The position numbers and the translations under genes are program-made. A stretch of DNA of 64,000 bases from NCBI RefSeq assembly GCF_000169435.1, contig NZ_AAYB01000002.1, positions 496,001-560,000 of the forward strand, in the 5' to 3' direction. Origin of the DNA: Roseobacter sp. CCS2. GTDB lineage: Bacteria; Pseudomonadota; Alphaproteobacteria; Rhodobacterales; Rhodobacteraceae. The notes beneath the pieces are model-generated. The model made no database searches. It saw only the letters and a program-made list of their open reading frames with translations, and was not told where the DNA came from. This document shows positions 56,399 through 64,000 of the stretch, one piece after another (the first letter of the stretch is position 1; the number at the start of each line of letters is the position of its first letter).

Positions 56399-59300
56399 AG
56401 GTTAATCTTGATCGTGCCCCCCGGTTCCGACGCGCGACTTTGACAAAGAATGATTTCGGTTTCGCGCTGGGCTTTGGACAAGACAAAGTCGCGATGCTCA
56501 ACGGTACCTTCGCGCAACCCACATTTGCAAACACCGCACAGCCCGTCAGAGCATTTCACATCAACATGAACGCCTGCCGCATTCAACGCGTCAGCAGCCG
56601 TTTCATCGGATGAAACGGCGATTTCGCGGCCGTCGATCAGAACCACCGTGAAAGGATGGTTTTCGTACTCTGGTTGCTCTGGCACAGCAAAATATTCCAG
56701 GTGCCACGCGTCATCGGGAAAGCCATTGGCCTTTGCTGCATCCATCACAGCGGCCATGTAGGCATCTGGTCCGCAGGTATAGATATGCGCCCCGCCTTGA
56801 TACAATGTCAGCTTTGCCAGATCGGCACGCGACCCTTCCTCTGATACATGCAGATGTACTTTGTCCGTCCAAGGCACTTGCGCCAGATCAGTAAGGAAAC
56901 CCGCATCACTGCGGCTGTGCATGCTGTAGTGCAAGGCGAAATCAGCGCCAATCGTGTGCAAGCGGTGCGCCATGGCGATCATCGGGGTGATACCGATGCC
57001 ACCTCCCACCAAAAGCGTCTTGGATGCCTCCTCAACCAACGGGAAATGGTTGATAGGCGGCGAAATATAGACCCGCCGCCCTTCCTCAAAAATGCGGTGC
57101 ATCAGCTTTGATCCGCCGCGCCCGTCATCTTCGCGCAGCACAGCAATTTGATACTGGCTGCGGTTGGCCGGATCACCGCTTAGCGAATATTGACGGAAAA
57201 ATTCCGGGGCCACGACGACATCAATATGCGCGCCCGCAGTGGCGGGCGGCAGATCGCTGCCATCTGGTCGCGAGAATTCGTATTTTGTCACAGCATCGGT
57301 CATCTTGATGGCCTTGCTGATGACAACCTCAATCACGGGGGTGTCGCCTTGAATGGGTGCATAAATGTGTTCAGGCAGCATTCCTGCCGCGCGCCGCTTG
57401 CGATGCTCATCAGCCGAGATCATGGCTTCATAGGCTGCAATCCCAGCCTCACGGTCCATGGGTGCTGGCCAAGGGTAGGGTGGTGGCGCAAGGGGGGCAG
57501 GGTAAACGGCTAGCGTTTGATCGGTGTATTTCAGATCAAGATCCGTTTGCAGACTGCGCGCGTTCACCGGATGGCGGGATGGGCGGTAGGCACCGTCATC
57601 CTCCATCTCCAGATCCCACCACCATTTTTTGACCGGGTTGATCGACCCTTTGCCCAGTTTATCGTCCAGTTTTGCCAGCGCTTTGGCCGCTTGTGGCACA
57701 GTCATCGCCAGCTTGCGGAAAGGGGCCTCTGCAAACAGTCCTTCCAGGTTCCATGGGCAGGTTTTCATGCAGCGCCCACACATTGCGCCATTTTTCTGGC
57801 TCACACGGTAGGTGGTGCATTTCTGGCTGTCGGATTTCCAAATCTCATAGCCGTTGAACATCAGCTTCGGGCCGGCAGTGATCGCCCCGGACGGGCATTC
57901 GCGCGCGCATTTGTTGCAGGCATCGCAGAACTTTTGCAGACCAAAATCGATCGGTTTGTCATAGGTCATCGGCATATTGGTCGTGACAACACCAGACTTT
58001 AGGCGGGGGCCAAGAAAGGGGTTGAGGATCACCTCACCAATGCGGCTGACCTCGCCCAAGCCAGAAAGCAGCAAAAGGGGCGGATGCAGCACTTCTTCAT
58101 CCATCACAGAATGAACGCGGGCGGTGTACCCGAGGTTGCGCAGATGCTGTGCCAAAACCCCACCCAATAGCGAAAACCGCAAATAGGCCCGCATGGATTG
58201 TGCGCAGGCGATCCAATCATCGCCAGATGCGCCTTCCATCGTCTCATGTCCTTGGTCAATGATCATCGAGATGGCATTGTCGTGGTAGGGTGTGATCGGC
58301 GCGCCGGTTGTGTCGTGGCTGTAATATGCCCAGTCTGGGCAGGCGGACAGGCCCACAGCATCAACGCCCAAGAAATAAAGCGCGGCCTTGATATTGGCGG
58401 CGTTATTGTCTGGGGTATCTTCGGTTGGTTCTCCGACCGCCTCGCCATCCTGCAACAGCACAAAGGCCCCCAGCGAAGGACGAAACGCATAGGCAGCGGC
58501 GGATTTGCGCACGTAGTTGCCGTTCTTTGTGGCCTCTTGCACATGCTTGCCCATATCGCCAAACAAGCCGCGCACGAACAGATTTGCGCGTTTGGGCACG
58601 CGGGCAACATTGGGGCGGTCGATATAGGTTGTCGGTTCATGCACACGCTTCAGCGTCTCAAACGGATGCGGCCCAAGGGCAAAGTCGCGATTGGCAAACG
58701 CATCGCGGGTGCGGGCTGTTTTGGCATGCGTGCCGCGCCCGGTTTGATAGCTATGTGGTGGATTTTGCCCCGGCGCGATGGGTTGGTCCGGCGTCATATC
58801 AAGCGTGGTTGTGACCGCCGCCAGCCCATAGCGGTCGCCTGTGAACGGATTGGACAAGGTGCCATCTTCCAGCGCAACAAGGCCTGCAAGGGCCGCAAGG
58901 GCATCCAGATGCACGTCAGACGCCGCCATCGAATGCGCCCGCGCATCATATCCCAATGTACGTATATAACTGGCCAAAGTGACCGCCGTTTCCATGCCGC
59001 GCAGACAGGCGCGCTGGGGCAGTGCATCCTTGATCCAATCGGTGCCTTGTTCACCTGTCTTGGGCGCGCGCGGATGATCATACAGAAACACCAGCGCATG
59101 GGTATGGTGACGACAATCGACCGGTGGCATCGCCATGCTGTCGCGCAGTCCAGCCATGATCACGTCAATCCCGGCCGCAAGTGATTTGGGCTGCACCTTA
59201 CGCAGTTTGTCGGCAAGTCGATCAACATCAGGGTTGGCAATAGGTTTTGCGAGCCAAGCCTGACCAGGGATCGCGCAAACACCAACCATACTGGCGTCGC

Positions 59301-59580
59301 AGTAATAGCCAAAGGCCTTAAGGTGATTGGCCCGCTCTGTCAGATTATTAGGTATCTCGGCCATCTCGCGCTTGACCATCCCGTCACGGGTGGCGTCCAG
59401 CATCGCCTGATAGTCCTGCATCGCGCCGATAATGCTCTTGGGGTTTTCGGGCCTGCGAAAGGAAAGGCCCTGCATCGGCGGTAGATTGGACACATCCACC
59501 GATTGCACCCGGCGCAGGCTTTCAAGCGGAAAAGGGCCGAGGTGGACAGGGCGGTCACGATAAGATCGGAATTTCAACAT
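56395..59580 (-). CDS. Self-sufficient reductive-dehalogenase-type enzyme (RdhA-RdhA-reductase fusion)
   Basis: A 1061-residue fusion. Residues about 1-330 form one dehalogenase-like unit (FGYYCDASMVGVCAI ... TLGYDARAHSM) without iron-sulfur motifs. Residues about 370-610 form the second unit with two 4Fe-4S motifs (CDACNKCARECP and CGRCMKTCPW). A ferredoxin-reductase domain follows (RQYSLSGDP, GGGIGITPMIAMAHRL, YTCGPDAYMAAV) and a C-terminal 2Fe-2S domain (CSDGLCGVCKCG). The plan is that of the respiration-independent NADPH-dependent corrinoid dehalogenases. The likely substrates are halogenated phenols; none can be named. No maturation gene is adjacent. Confidence 0.88.
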   Translation of the reverse strand: MLKFRSYRDRPVHLGPFPLESLRRVQSVDVSNLPPMQGLSFRRPENPKSIIGAMQDYQAMLDATRDGMVKREMAEIPNNLTERANHLKAFGYYCDASMVGVCAIPGQAWLAKPIANPDVDRLADKLRKVQPKSLAAGIDVIMAGLRDSMAMPPVDCRHHTHALVFLYDHPRAPKTGEQGTDWIKDALPQRACLRGMETAVTLASYIRTLGYDARAHSMAASDVHLDALAALAGLVALEDGTLSNPFTGDRYGLAAVTTTLDMTPDQPIAPGQNPPHSYQTGRGTHAKTARTRDAFANRDFALGPHPFETLKRVHEPTTYIDRPNVARVPKRANLFVRGLFGDMGKHVQEATKNGNYVRKSAAAYAFRPSLGAFVLLQDGEAVGEPTEDTPDNNAANIKAALYFLGVDAVGLSACPDWAYYSHDTTGAPITPYHDNAISMIIDQGHETMEGASGDDWIACAQSMRAYLRFSLLGGVLAQHLRNLGYTARVHSVMDEEVLHPPLLLLSGLGEVSRIGEVILNPFLGPRLKSGVVTTNMPMTYDKPIDFGLQKFCDACNKCARECPSGAITAGPKLMFNGYEIWKSDSQKCTTYRVSQKNGAMCGRCMKTCPWNLEGLFAEAPFRKLAMTVPQAAKALAKLDDKLGKGSINPVKKWWWDLEMEDDGAYRPSRHPVNARSLQTDLDLKYTDQTLAVYPAPLAPPPYPWPAPMDREAGIAAYEAMISADEHRKRRAAGMLPEHIYAPIQGDTPVIEVVISKAIKMTDAVTKYEFSRPDGSDLPPATAGAHIDVVVAPEFFRQYSLSGDPANRSQYQIAVLREDDGRGGSKLMHRIFEEGRRVYISPPINHFPLVEEASKTLLVGGGIGITPMIAMAHRLHTIGADFALHYSMHSRSDAGFLTDLAQVPWTDKVHLHVSEEGSRADLAKLTLYQGGAHIYTCGPDAYMAAVMDAAKANGFPDDAWHLEYFAVPEQPEYENHPFTVVLIDGREIAVSSDETAADALNAAGVHVDVKCSDGLCGVCKCGLREGTVEHRDFVLSKAQRETEIILCQSRASEPGGTIKINL

Positions 59581-59641
59581 GTTGATTGACACCGTCTTGC
59601 GGGCGGGGTCCGGTGTCAATGCACGAAGGGACAGGTGACGC

Positions 59642-60346
59642 GTGATCAAAGGCATCATTTTCGACAAGGACGGCACGTTGTTTGATTTCAATGCGACGTG
59701 GGGTACATGGACGCGCGGGATGCTTGAGGCAGAAGCAAAGGGTGATCCCGCGGTTTTTGATGCGCTTGCCGATGCGATGGGCTTTGATGTCGACGCAAAT
59801 CAATTTCGGCCTGATAGCATTGTGATTGCAGCAACCGTGGATGAGACAGCTGACTGCATTCTCAGCGCAATCCCTGACAAGGATAAAGACGCATTGTTGG
59901 CGCGTATGAACGCTGCCACAGCGCAGGTGACACAAGTTGAAGCAGTGCCGCTTGCCGATTACTTCAGTGGATTGGCTGCTTTGGGTTTGCGCCTTGGCAT
60001 CGCAACCAACGATGCCGAAGCACCAGCACGCGCGCATCTGGATCGCGCCGGGGTGACCGGGCATTTTGAGTTCATCGCAGGCTATGACAGCGGACATGGC
60101 GGTAAACCAGCGCCGGGACAGCTACATGCCTTTTGCGCACATACCGGGCTGGACGCCACAAACTGCCTGATGGTCGGCGACAGCACCCATGATCTGCACG
60201 CAGGTCAGGCGGCAGGGATGCGGACGGTCGGTGTTCTGACCGGACCTTCGCCACATGCGGAACTCGCGCCTTTTGCAGACATCGTTTTGCCAGATATCGG
60301 GGCAATTCCGGGCTGGCTTAAATCAGAAAATCTGATCGCACTCTGA
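59642..60346 (+). CDS. HAD-superfamily phosphatase
   Basis: A 234-residue HAD-IA hydrolase. Motif I is IIFDKDGTLFDFN, motif III is GKPAPGQLHAF, and motif IV is LMVGDSTHDLHAGQAAG. Phosphoglycolate-phosphatase-like specificity is possible. The start is GTG 59642, with AAGGGACAGG ahead. It lies between two corrinoid-family enzymes. Confidence 0.85.
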   Translation: MIKGIIFDKDGTLFDFNATWGTWTRGMLEAEAKGDPAVFDALADAMGFDVDANQFRPDSIVIAATVDETADCILSAIPDKDKDALLARMNAATAQVTQVEAVPLADYFSGLAALGLRLGIATNDAEAPARAHLDRAGVTGHFEFIAGYDSGHGGKPAPGQLHAFCAHTGLDATNCLMVGDSTHDLHAGQAAGMRTVGVLTGPSPHAELAPFADIVLPDIGAIPGWLKSENLIAL

Positions 60347-60430
60347 TTCCGACACCATCTGTCGGTTTCCCGTCATCGCTATGGGCTGACCTTTGCAATG
60401 CTGACCCTCAGATAACGAGGGACCAGACCC

Positions 60431-61990
60431 GTGGTACAAACAAGCAAATCCAGGCGGCGCGGCGGCGGACGGGCCGGGGCCGCAACCCGCCGCGGCACAG
60501 CAACGATTGAACAGATGGCTTGGCGGGTGCCCGTCAACACAGACCGTCCGACAGAGCCTTTGGGCGAAGAGGGCGTGCAGGCGATCCACGACGGGGCGAT
60601 GCGTATTCTTGAAGAGGTGGGGATCGAGTTTCTTAATGAAGACGCACTGGCGCTTTTTAAAGAGGCCGGGTGCATGGTCAACGGCACCAATGTGCGCATG
60701 GATCGCGATTGGGTGATGGAGATGCTGGGTCATGCGCCAGCGCAGTTTGATATCACACCGCGCAACCCCAACAAGAAAATCACCATCGGCGGTAAGCATA
60801 TCCTGTTTGGAAACGTTTCATCCCCGCCGAATTATTTTGATCTTGAGATTGGCAAAAAGGTCTCTGGCAGCCGCGCGCAATGTGCGAACCTTTTGCGCCT
60901 GACCCAATACTTCAATTGCATTCACTTCGCGGGCGGATATCCGGTGGAACCGGTTGATGTGCACGCCTCAGTCAGACATCTGGACGTGGTCTATGACAAG
61001 ATGATCCTGACAGATAAAGTGGCCCACGCTTATTCGCTTGGCAAAGAGCGGGTCGAAGATGTGATGGAAATGGTCAAGATCGCAGGTAGGCTAAGCGAGG
61101 AAGAGTTTGTCGCTAAACCGCATATGTACACCAACATCAACTCGACCTCGCCTTTGAAGCATGATGTGCCAATGATCGACGGTTGCCTGCGTTGCGTGCG
61201 GCGGGGACAGGCGGTGATCGTGACACCCTTTACGTTGGCTGGGGCGATGGCTCCTGTGACCATGACAGGGGCCGTCACGCTGTCGATCGCAGAGGCGATC
61301 AGCGCAATTGCCTTGTTTCAATATGTCCGCCCCGGCGCACCATGCGTTATCGGCACTTTTACCAGCAACGTTGATATGAAATCCGGCGCACCGGCCTTTG
61401 GCACGCCAGAGTACATGCGCGCGACCCAGATCACTGGACAAATGGCCCGGTTTTACGGACTGCCGATGCGGGGATCTGGCGTATGTGCGGCCAACGTGCC
61501 TGACGGGCAGGCGATGTGGGAGACATCGAATTCGCTTTGGTCAGCGGTGCAATCAGGGACCAACATCGTTTATCATGCAGCAGGTTGGCTTGAAGGCGGG
61601 CTGATCGCCAGCCCGGAAAAATTTGTCATGGATTGCGAAGTGATCCAGTTGATTCAACGCTATATGGAACCGCAGATCGTGGCGACATCGCCGGATGACA
61701 TTGCGATTGATGCAATTAAAGAGGTGGGTCCAAATGGCCACTTCTTTGGGATCGAACACACGCAAGACCGCTACGAGAACGCGTTCCACCAGCCGTTCGT
61801 GTCAGATTGGCGGAACTTTGAAGCGTGGGAAGTTGCGGGCGGTATCTGGACGGCGGAACGGGCGCACCGGACCTTTAAGGACATCATCGCACAGTTTGAG
61901 GAGCCGCCCATGGACGTGGCCGTGAAGGAAGAATTGACCGCCTTTGTCGCAAAGCGCAAAGCCGAGGGCGGAGCACCGACGGATTTTTGA
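60431..61990 (+). CDS. mttB: MttB-family corrinoid methyltransferase without pyrrolysine
   Basis: A 519-residue homologue of trimethylamine methyltransferase. The frame is open without a UAG codon, so it is the non-pyrrolysine type, which in other organisms uses glycine betaine or other quaternary amines. The N-terminus is Arg/Gly-rich (KSRRRGGGRAGAATRRG) and resembles no fold. No corrinoid protein (MtgC-like) or activator is nearby in the window. GTG 60431 is the start; the REP palindrome begins 2 nt after the stop. Confidence 0.86.
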   Translation: MVQTSKSRRRGGGRAGAATRRGTATIEQMAWRVPVNTDRPTEPLGEEGVQAIHDGAMRILEEVGIEFLNEDALALFKEAGCMVNGTNVRMDRDWVMEMLGHAPAQFDITPRNPNKKITIGGKHILFGNVSSPPNYFDLEIGKKVSGSRAQCANLLRLTQYFNCIHFAGGYPVEPVDVHASVRHLDVVYDKMILTDKVAHAYSLGKERVEDVMEMVKIAGRLSEEEFVAKPHMYTNINSTSPLKHDVPMIDGCLRCVRRGQAVIVTPFTLAGAMAPVTMTGAVTLSIAEAISAIALFQYVRPGAPCVIGTFTSNVDMKSGAPAFGTPEYMRATQITGQMARFYGLPMRGSGVCAANVPDGQAMWETSNSLWSAVQSGTNIVYHAAGWLEGGLIASPEKFVMDCEVIQLIQRYMEPQIVATSPDDIAIDAIKEVGPNGHFFGIEHTQDRYENAFHQPFVSDWRNFEAWEVAGGIWTAERAHRTFKDIIAQFEEPPMDVAVKEELTAFVAKRKAEGGAPTDF

Positions 61991-61991
61991 T

Positions 61992-62017
61992 GTAAGGTGG
62001 ATCATGATCCACCTTAC
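61992..62017. repeat. REP-like palindrome, copy 4 (perfect 26 bp)
   Basis: A perfect palindrome of half-site GTAAGGTGGATCA, identical in both arms. It begins 2 nt after the mttB stop codon. Sequence 62018-62240 between it and the CAP gene holds no supported gene. Confidence 0.9.
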
Positions 62018-62240
62018 GCTTTGGCGGCGCGAACATGATAGGGTCTGCTGGACTATCACATTGATAACGGCCTGCATGATTGGGTCCGTTTGGGCAACAG
62101 TTTTTGCTATTGTTGCGTTTTATCGCCCAATCTAATTGCTCGGCATGTAATTGCCGCCGCGCTGCCCCGGCGCCGCCATAGCGTTGCCCTGATCATTTGC
62201 GAACCATAGGTAGAACGCACTCAACGACGGGACAAATCAA

Positions 62241-62717
62241 ATGAATCGCTTCGCAAGCTTTGTGGCTGTAACAGCCCTTTCTTTTGTTGGGACAACTGCG
62301 GCTGCGGCCACATGTGTGGCACCCGCGAACGTCAATCAGCTCGCAACCGAGATTGCAGCAGGACTGAACCAAAGCCGTCGTGCAAACGGTGAAGCGCCGC
62401 TGCGGTTTAATCGTAGGCTGGGGCAGGCTGCCATGGTTCATGCCTGTGATATGGGTGTGAACGATTTCTTTGATCACCGTGGAACAGATGGGTCACGTCC
62501 GCAAACGCGCGTGCAAAGCGCGGGATATAACGACTGTATTGTCGCCGAAAATCTTGCCTGGGGTTACCCCCGGTCTGAACAGATTGTGAACGGTTGGATG
62601 AATTCCCCCGGTCACCGCCGCAACATGCTGCATCCGCGTATCGAAGAGTTTGGTATCGGGATCAGCCAGACCGATAAAGGCCCGTATTGGGTGCTGGTTG
62701 TCGGCAAACAGTGCTAG
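62241..62717 (+). CDS. Exported CAP-domain (SCP/PR1) protein
   Basis: A 158-residue protein. A signal peptide (about residues 1-23, ending AAAA) precedes a CAP domain with [38 protein letters not shown] and [19 protein letters not shown]. Bacterial CAP proteins are of mostly unknown function. Four Cys could form two disulfides. Confidence 0.88.
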   Translation: MNRFASFVAVTALSFVGTTAAAATCVAPANVNQLATEIAAGLNQSRRANGEAPLRFNRRLGQAAMVHACDMGVNDFFDHRGTDGSRPQTRVQSAGYNDCIVAENLAWGYPRSEQIVNGWMNSPGHRRNMLHPRIEEFGIGISQTDKGPYWVLVVGKQC

Positions 62718-63157
62718 TCTAGGACGTCGATCCAAATCGTCACTGGCCCGTCGTTTGTCAGGCTGACAGCCATGTCAGCGCCGAACGATCCAGTGGCTGT
62801 TTGAATACCCAAATCCGAAACATCATTGACGAACTGCGCGTAAAGCGTACGTCCGACATCCGGTTTTGCAGCCGTGGAAAACCCGGGGCGATTGCCGCGT
62901 GATGTATCTGCCGCCAACGTGAACTGGCTGACAATCAAGGCCGCGCCGCCCACATCGACCAAAGACTTGTTCATTTTGCCGCCATCATCAGCAAAAATCC
63001 GCAATTTGCTGATTTTCGTGGCCAGCGTTTTGGATGTCGCGGCGTCATCGCCCTCCATCGCGCAAACAAGGATCAAAAGGCCTTTGCCGATTTCCCCAAT
63101 CACATCACCATCCACCCGCACCGCCGCGTCGGTGACTCGCTGAATAAGTGCTCTCAC
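62714..63157 (-). CDS. dtd: D-aminoacyl-tRNA deacylase
   Basis: A 147-residue enzyme that removes D-amino acids from tRNA. Signatures are [18 protein letters not shown] and the Gly-cis-Pro motif NDGPVT. Start GTG 63157 overlaps the stop of the kinase gene by 4 nt. Confidence 0.96.
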   Translation of the reverse strand: MRALIQRVTDAAVRVDGDVIGEIGKGLLILVCAMEGDDAATSKTLATKISKLRIFADDGGKMNKSLVDVGGAALIVSQFTLAADTSRGNRPGFSTAAKPDVGRTLYAQFVNDVSDLGIQTATGSFGADMAVSLTNDGPVTIWIDVLD

Positions 63158-64000
63158 AGCTCAGACGCCCAAGGCGGGTTCGCCCCAGCCCGGCTAACGG
63201 TGATCGCTGCGACCTTGGCACCAAATGCCGCGGCTGCGCGTAGGTCGGTTTCGGTTGCGTGTTTAATGCCGCCTTTTGTCAGGTGACCGCTCTTGTGCAA
63301 TTGCGCCATGAAACCGGCGCTAAAGGTGTCGCCAGCGCCGACAGTATCCACAACGTCGGCCTTCTCAGCCGCAACATCATACGTACCGTTTGCGGTCACG
63401 ATACTGACCCCATCGCCGCCACGGGTCAGCAGGATCACCTGTGCGCCAGTGCTGGTCAGCAGCGCGTTTGCGTCGGCATCCCCAACGATCCATTCCAAAT
63501 CTTCGTCTGATGTTTTGATGATATCGGCCACACCCATCATGCGGGTCAGGCGCGTGCGGTACGCGGCTTCATCGGTGATGAATGAGGGACGGATATTGGG
63601 GTCAATCATCGTAAGCCGCGTCGATGCTTCACGGACCATCATCGCCTCATAGGCTGCACCACAGGGTTCCACGACAAGGCTGATACCGCCAAAGAATAAT
63701 GCGTCCGCGTCAGTATCCGGTAAATCGCCCTCTGACAGCATGCGCCCTGCGGTGTTTTCGTCGTAAAACGCGTAAGATGCATGCCCATCGGTCAGGGTCA
63801 CAAATGCCAATGTTGTCGGACGATCCGAAATTGCGGCGGGACCACTGTCCACATCGGAGGCTGCCAGTTGGGCCCGCAGCATGTCACCAAAAAGATCAGA
63901 CGACAGGCCCGAGAAAAATTGCACCGGCGCACCTAGTCGCCCCAAAGCAACGGCAGTATTAAACACGGACCCGCCGGCATGCGGTGCAAATGCATTTTCG
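63154..64000 (-). CDS. PfkB-family carbohydrate kinase, N-terminus cut by window edge
   Basis: The visible 281 residues include the family start region ([20 protein letters not shown]), the substrate loop near [16 protein letters not shown] and the catalytic signature [17 protein letters not shown]. Fructokinase is a reasonable guess from the GGSVFNTA form, but the sugar is not proven. The first residues lie beyond the right edge. Confidence 0.88.
   Translation of the reverse strand, partial: ENAFAPHAGGSVFNTAVALGRLGAPVQFFSGLSSDLFGDMLRAQLAASDVDSGPAAISDRPTTLAFVTLTDGHASYAFYDENTAGRMLSEGDLPDTDADALFFGGISLVVEPCGAAYEAMMVREASTRLTMIDPNIRPSFITDEAAYRTRLTRMMGVADIIKTSDEDLEWIVGDADANALLTSTGAQVILLTRGGDGVSIVTANGTYDVAAEKADVVDTVGAGDTFSAGFMAQLHKSGHLTKGGIKHATETDLRAAAAFGAKVAAITVSRAGANPPWASEL

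Noticed and set aside
58198-59184. 328-codon open frame antisense to the dehalogenase-like gene
   Set aside because: Cys/Arg-rich sequence without domains; a shadow of the sense frame.
61944-62135. Short frame with a hydrophobic end after mttB
   Set aside because: Its start lies within mttB and it runs through the REP palindrome. A microprotein ending AIVAFYRPI is possible but has no ribosome site.

Overview
The window is chromosomal DNA from a marine alphaproteobacterium of the order Rhodobacterales (Roseobacter group). The evidence is the irr/fabA divergent pair, the miaB-phoH-ybeY-corC-lnt-metK-trmB order, a SAM/SAH riboswitch of the kind reported ahead of metK in Rhodobacterales, the aroA-cmk ... 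rpsA-ihfB block, and pathways for carnitine, dimethylglycine and quaternary amines. The genus cannot be fixed from the sequence; Loktanella/Yoonia/Octadecabacter-like relatives are plausible. No tRNA, rRNA, CRISPR array, prophage or intact insertion sequence was seen.

Layout. 0-9.7 kb: fabA (cut by the left edge), irr, a degenerate REP-associated transposase, a glycosyltransferase-like gene, then the tRNA/rRNA maturation and envelope run miaB, phoH, ybeY, a CorC-like CBS gene, lnt, riboswitch-metK and trmB. 9.7-19 kb: aroA-cmk, three accessory genes, rpsA, ihfB, lapA, trpF and trpB. 19-20.6 kb: an unusual locus of two exported PepSY-like proteins with very long poly-aspartate tails and a membrane-anchored LuxR-type regulator. 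20.6-31.2 kb: DUF2237, DUF2332, pth, a dimethylglycine-dehydrogenase-like enzyme, rplY, an MFS permease, a small exported protein, a lactate dehydrogenase-like flavoenzyme, trpA and ychF. 31.2-34.9 kb: an AbrB/Doc toxin-antitoxin pair, an EamA transporter and a radical-SAM/DUF4130 DNA-metabolism pair. 34.9-39.4 kb: a nonulosonic (sialic-type) acid and glycosyltransferase cluster. 39.5-45.3 kb: mixed housekeeping (metG) and accessory genes. 45.5-49.5 kb: an L-carnitine catabolic operon (BKACE, lipocalin, small lipoprotein, carnitine dehydrogenase-thioesterase fusion) with an XRE regulator. 49.6-52.5 kb: desaturase, EamA, NUDIX, DUF983. 52.7-54.6 kb: an EF-hand/ECF-sigma/Spy-like stress module. 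54.6-64 kb: a PleD-like diguanylate cyclase, DUF3572, a self-sufficient reductive-dehalogenase-type enzyme, a HAD phosphatase, a non-pyrrolysine MttB homologue, a CAP protein, dtd and a PfkB kinase cut by the right edge.

Two global patterns stand out. First, four copies of a 26-28 bp palindrome (half-site GTAAGGTGGATC) lie at gene ends, and the only matching transposase has lost both catalytic motifs. Second, seven convergent gene pairs share exactly four nucleotides at their stop codons (CTAG, TTAA or CTAA), leaving no room for terminators. Methylated-amine and carnitine catabolism (BKACE, LcdH fusion, dimethylglycine dehydrogenase, MttB) is the dominant metabolic theme. The most novel-looking locus is the poly-Asp/PepSY/LuxR cluster at 19.1-20.6 kb.
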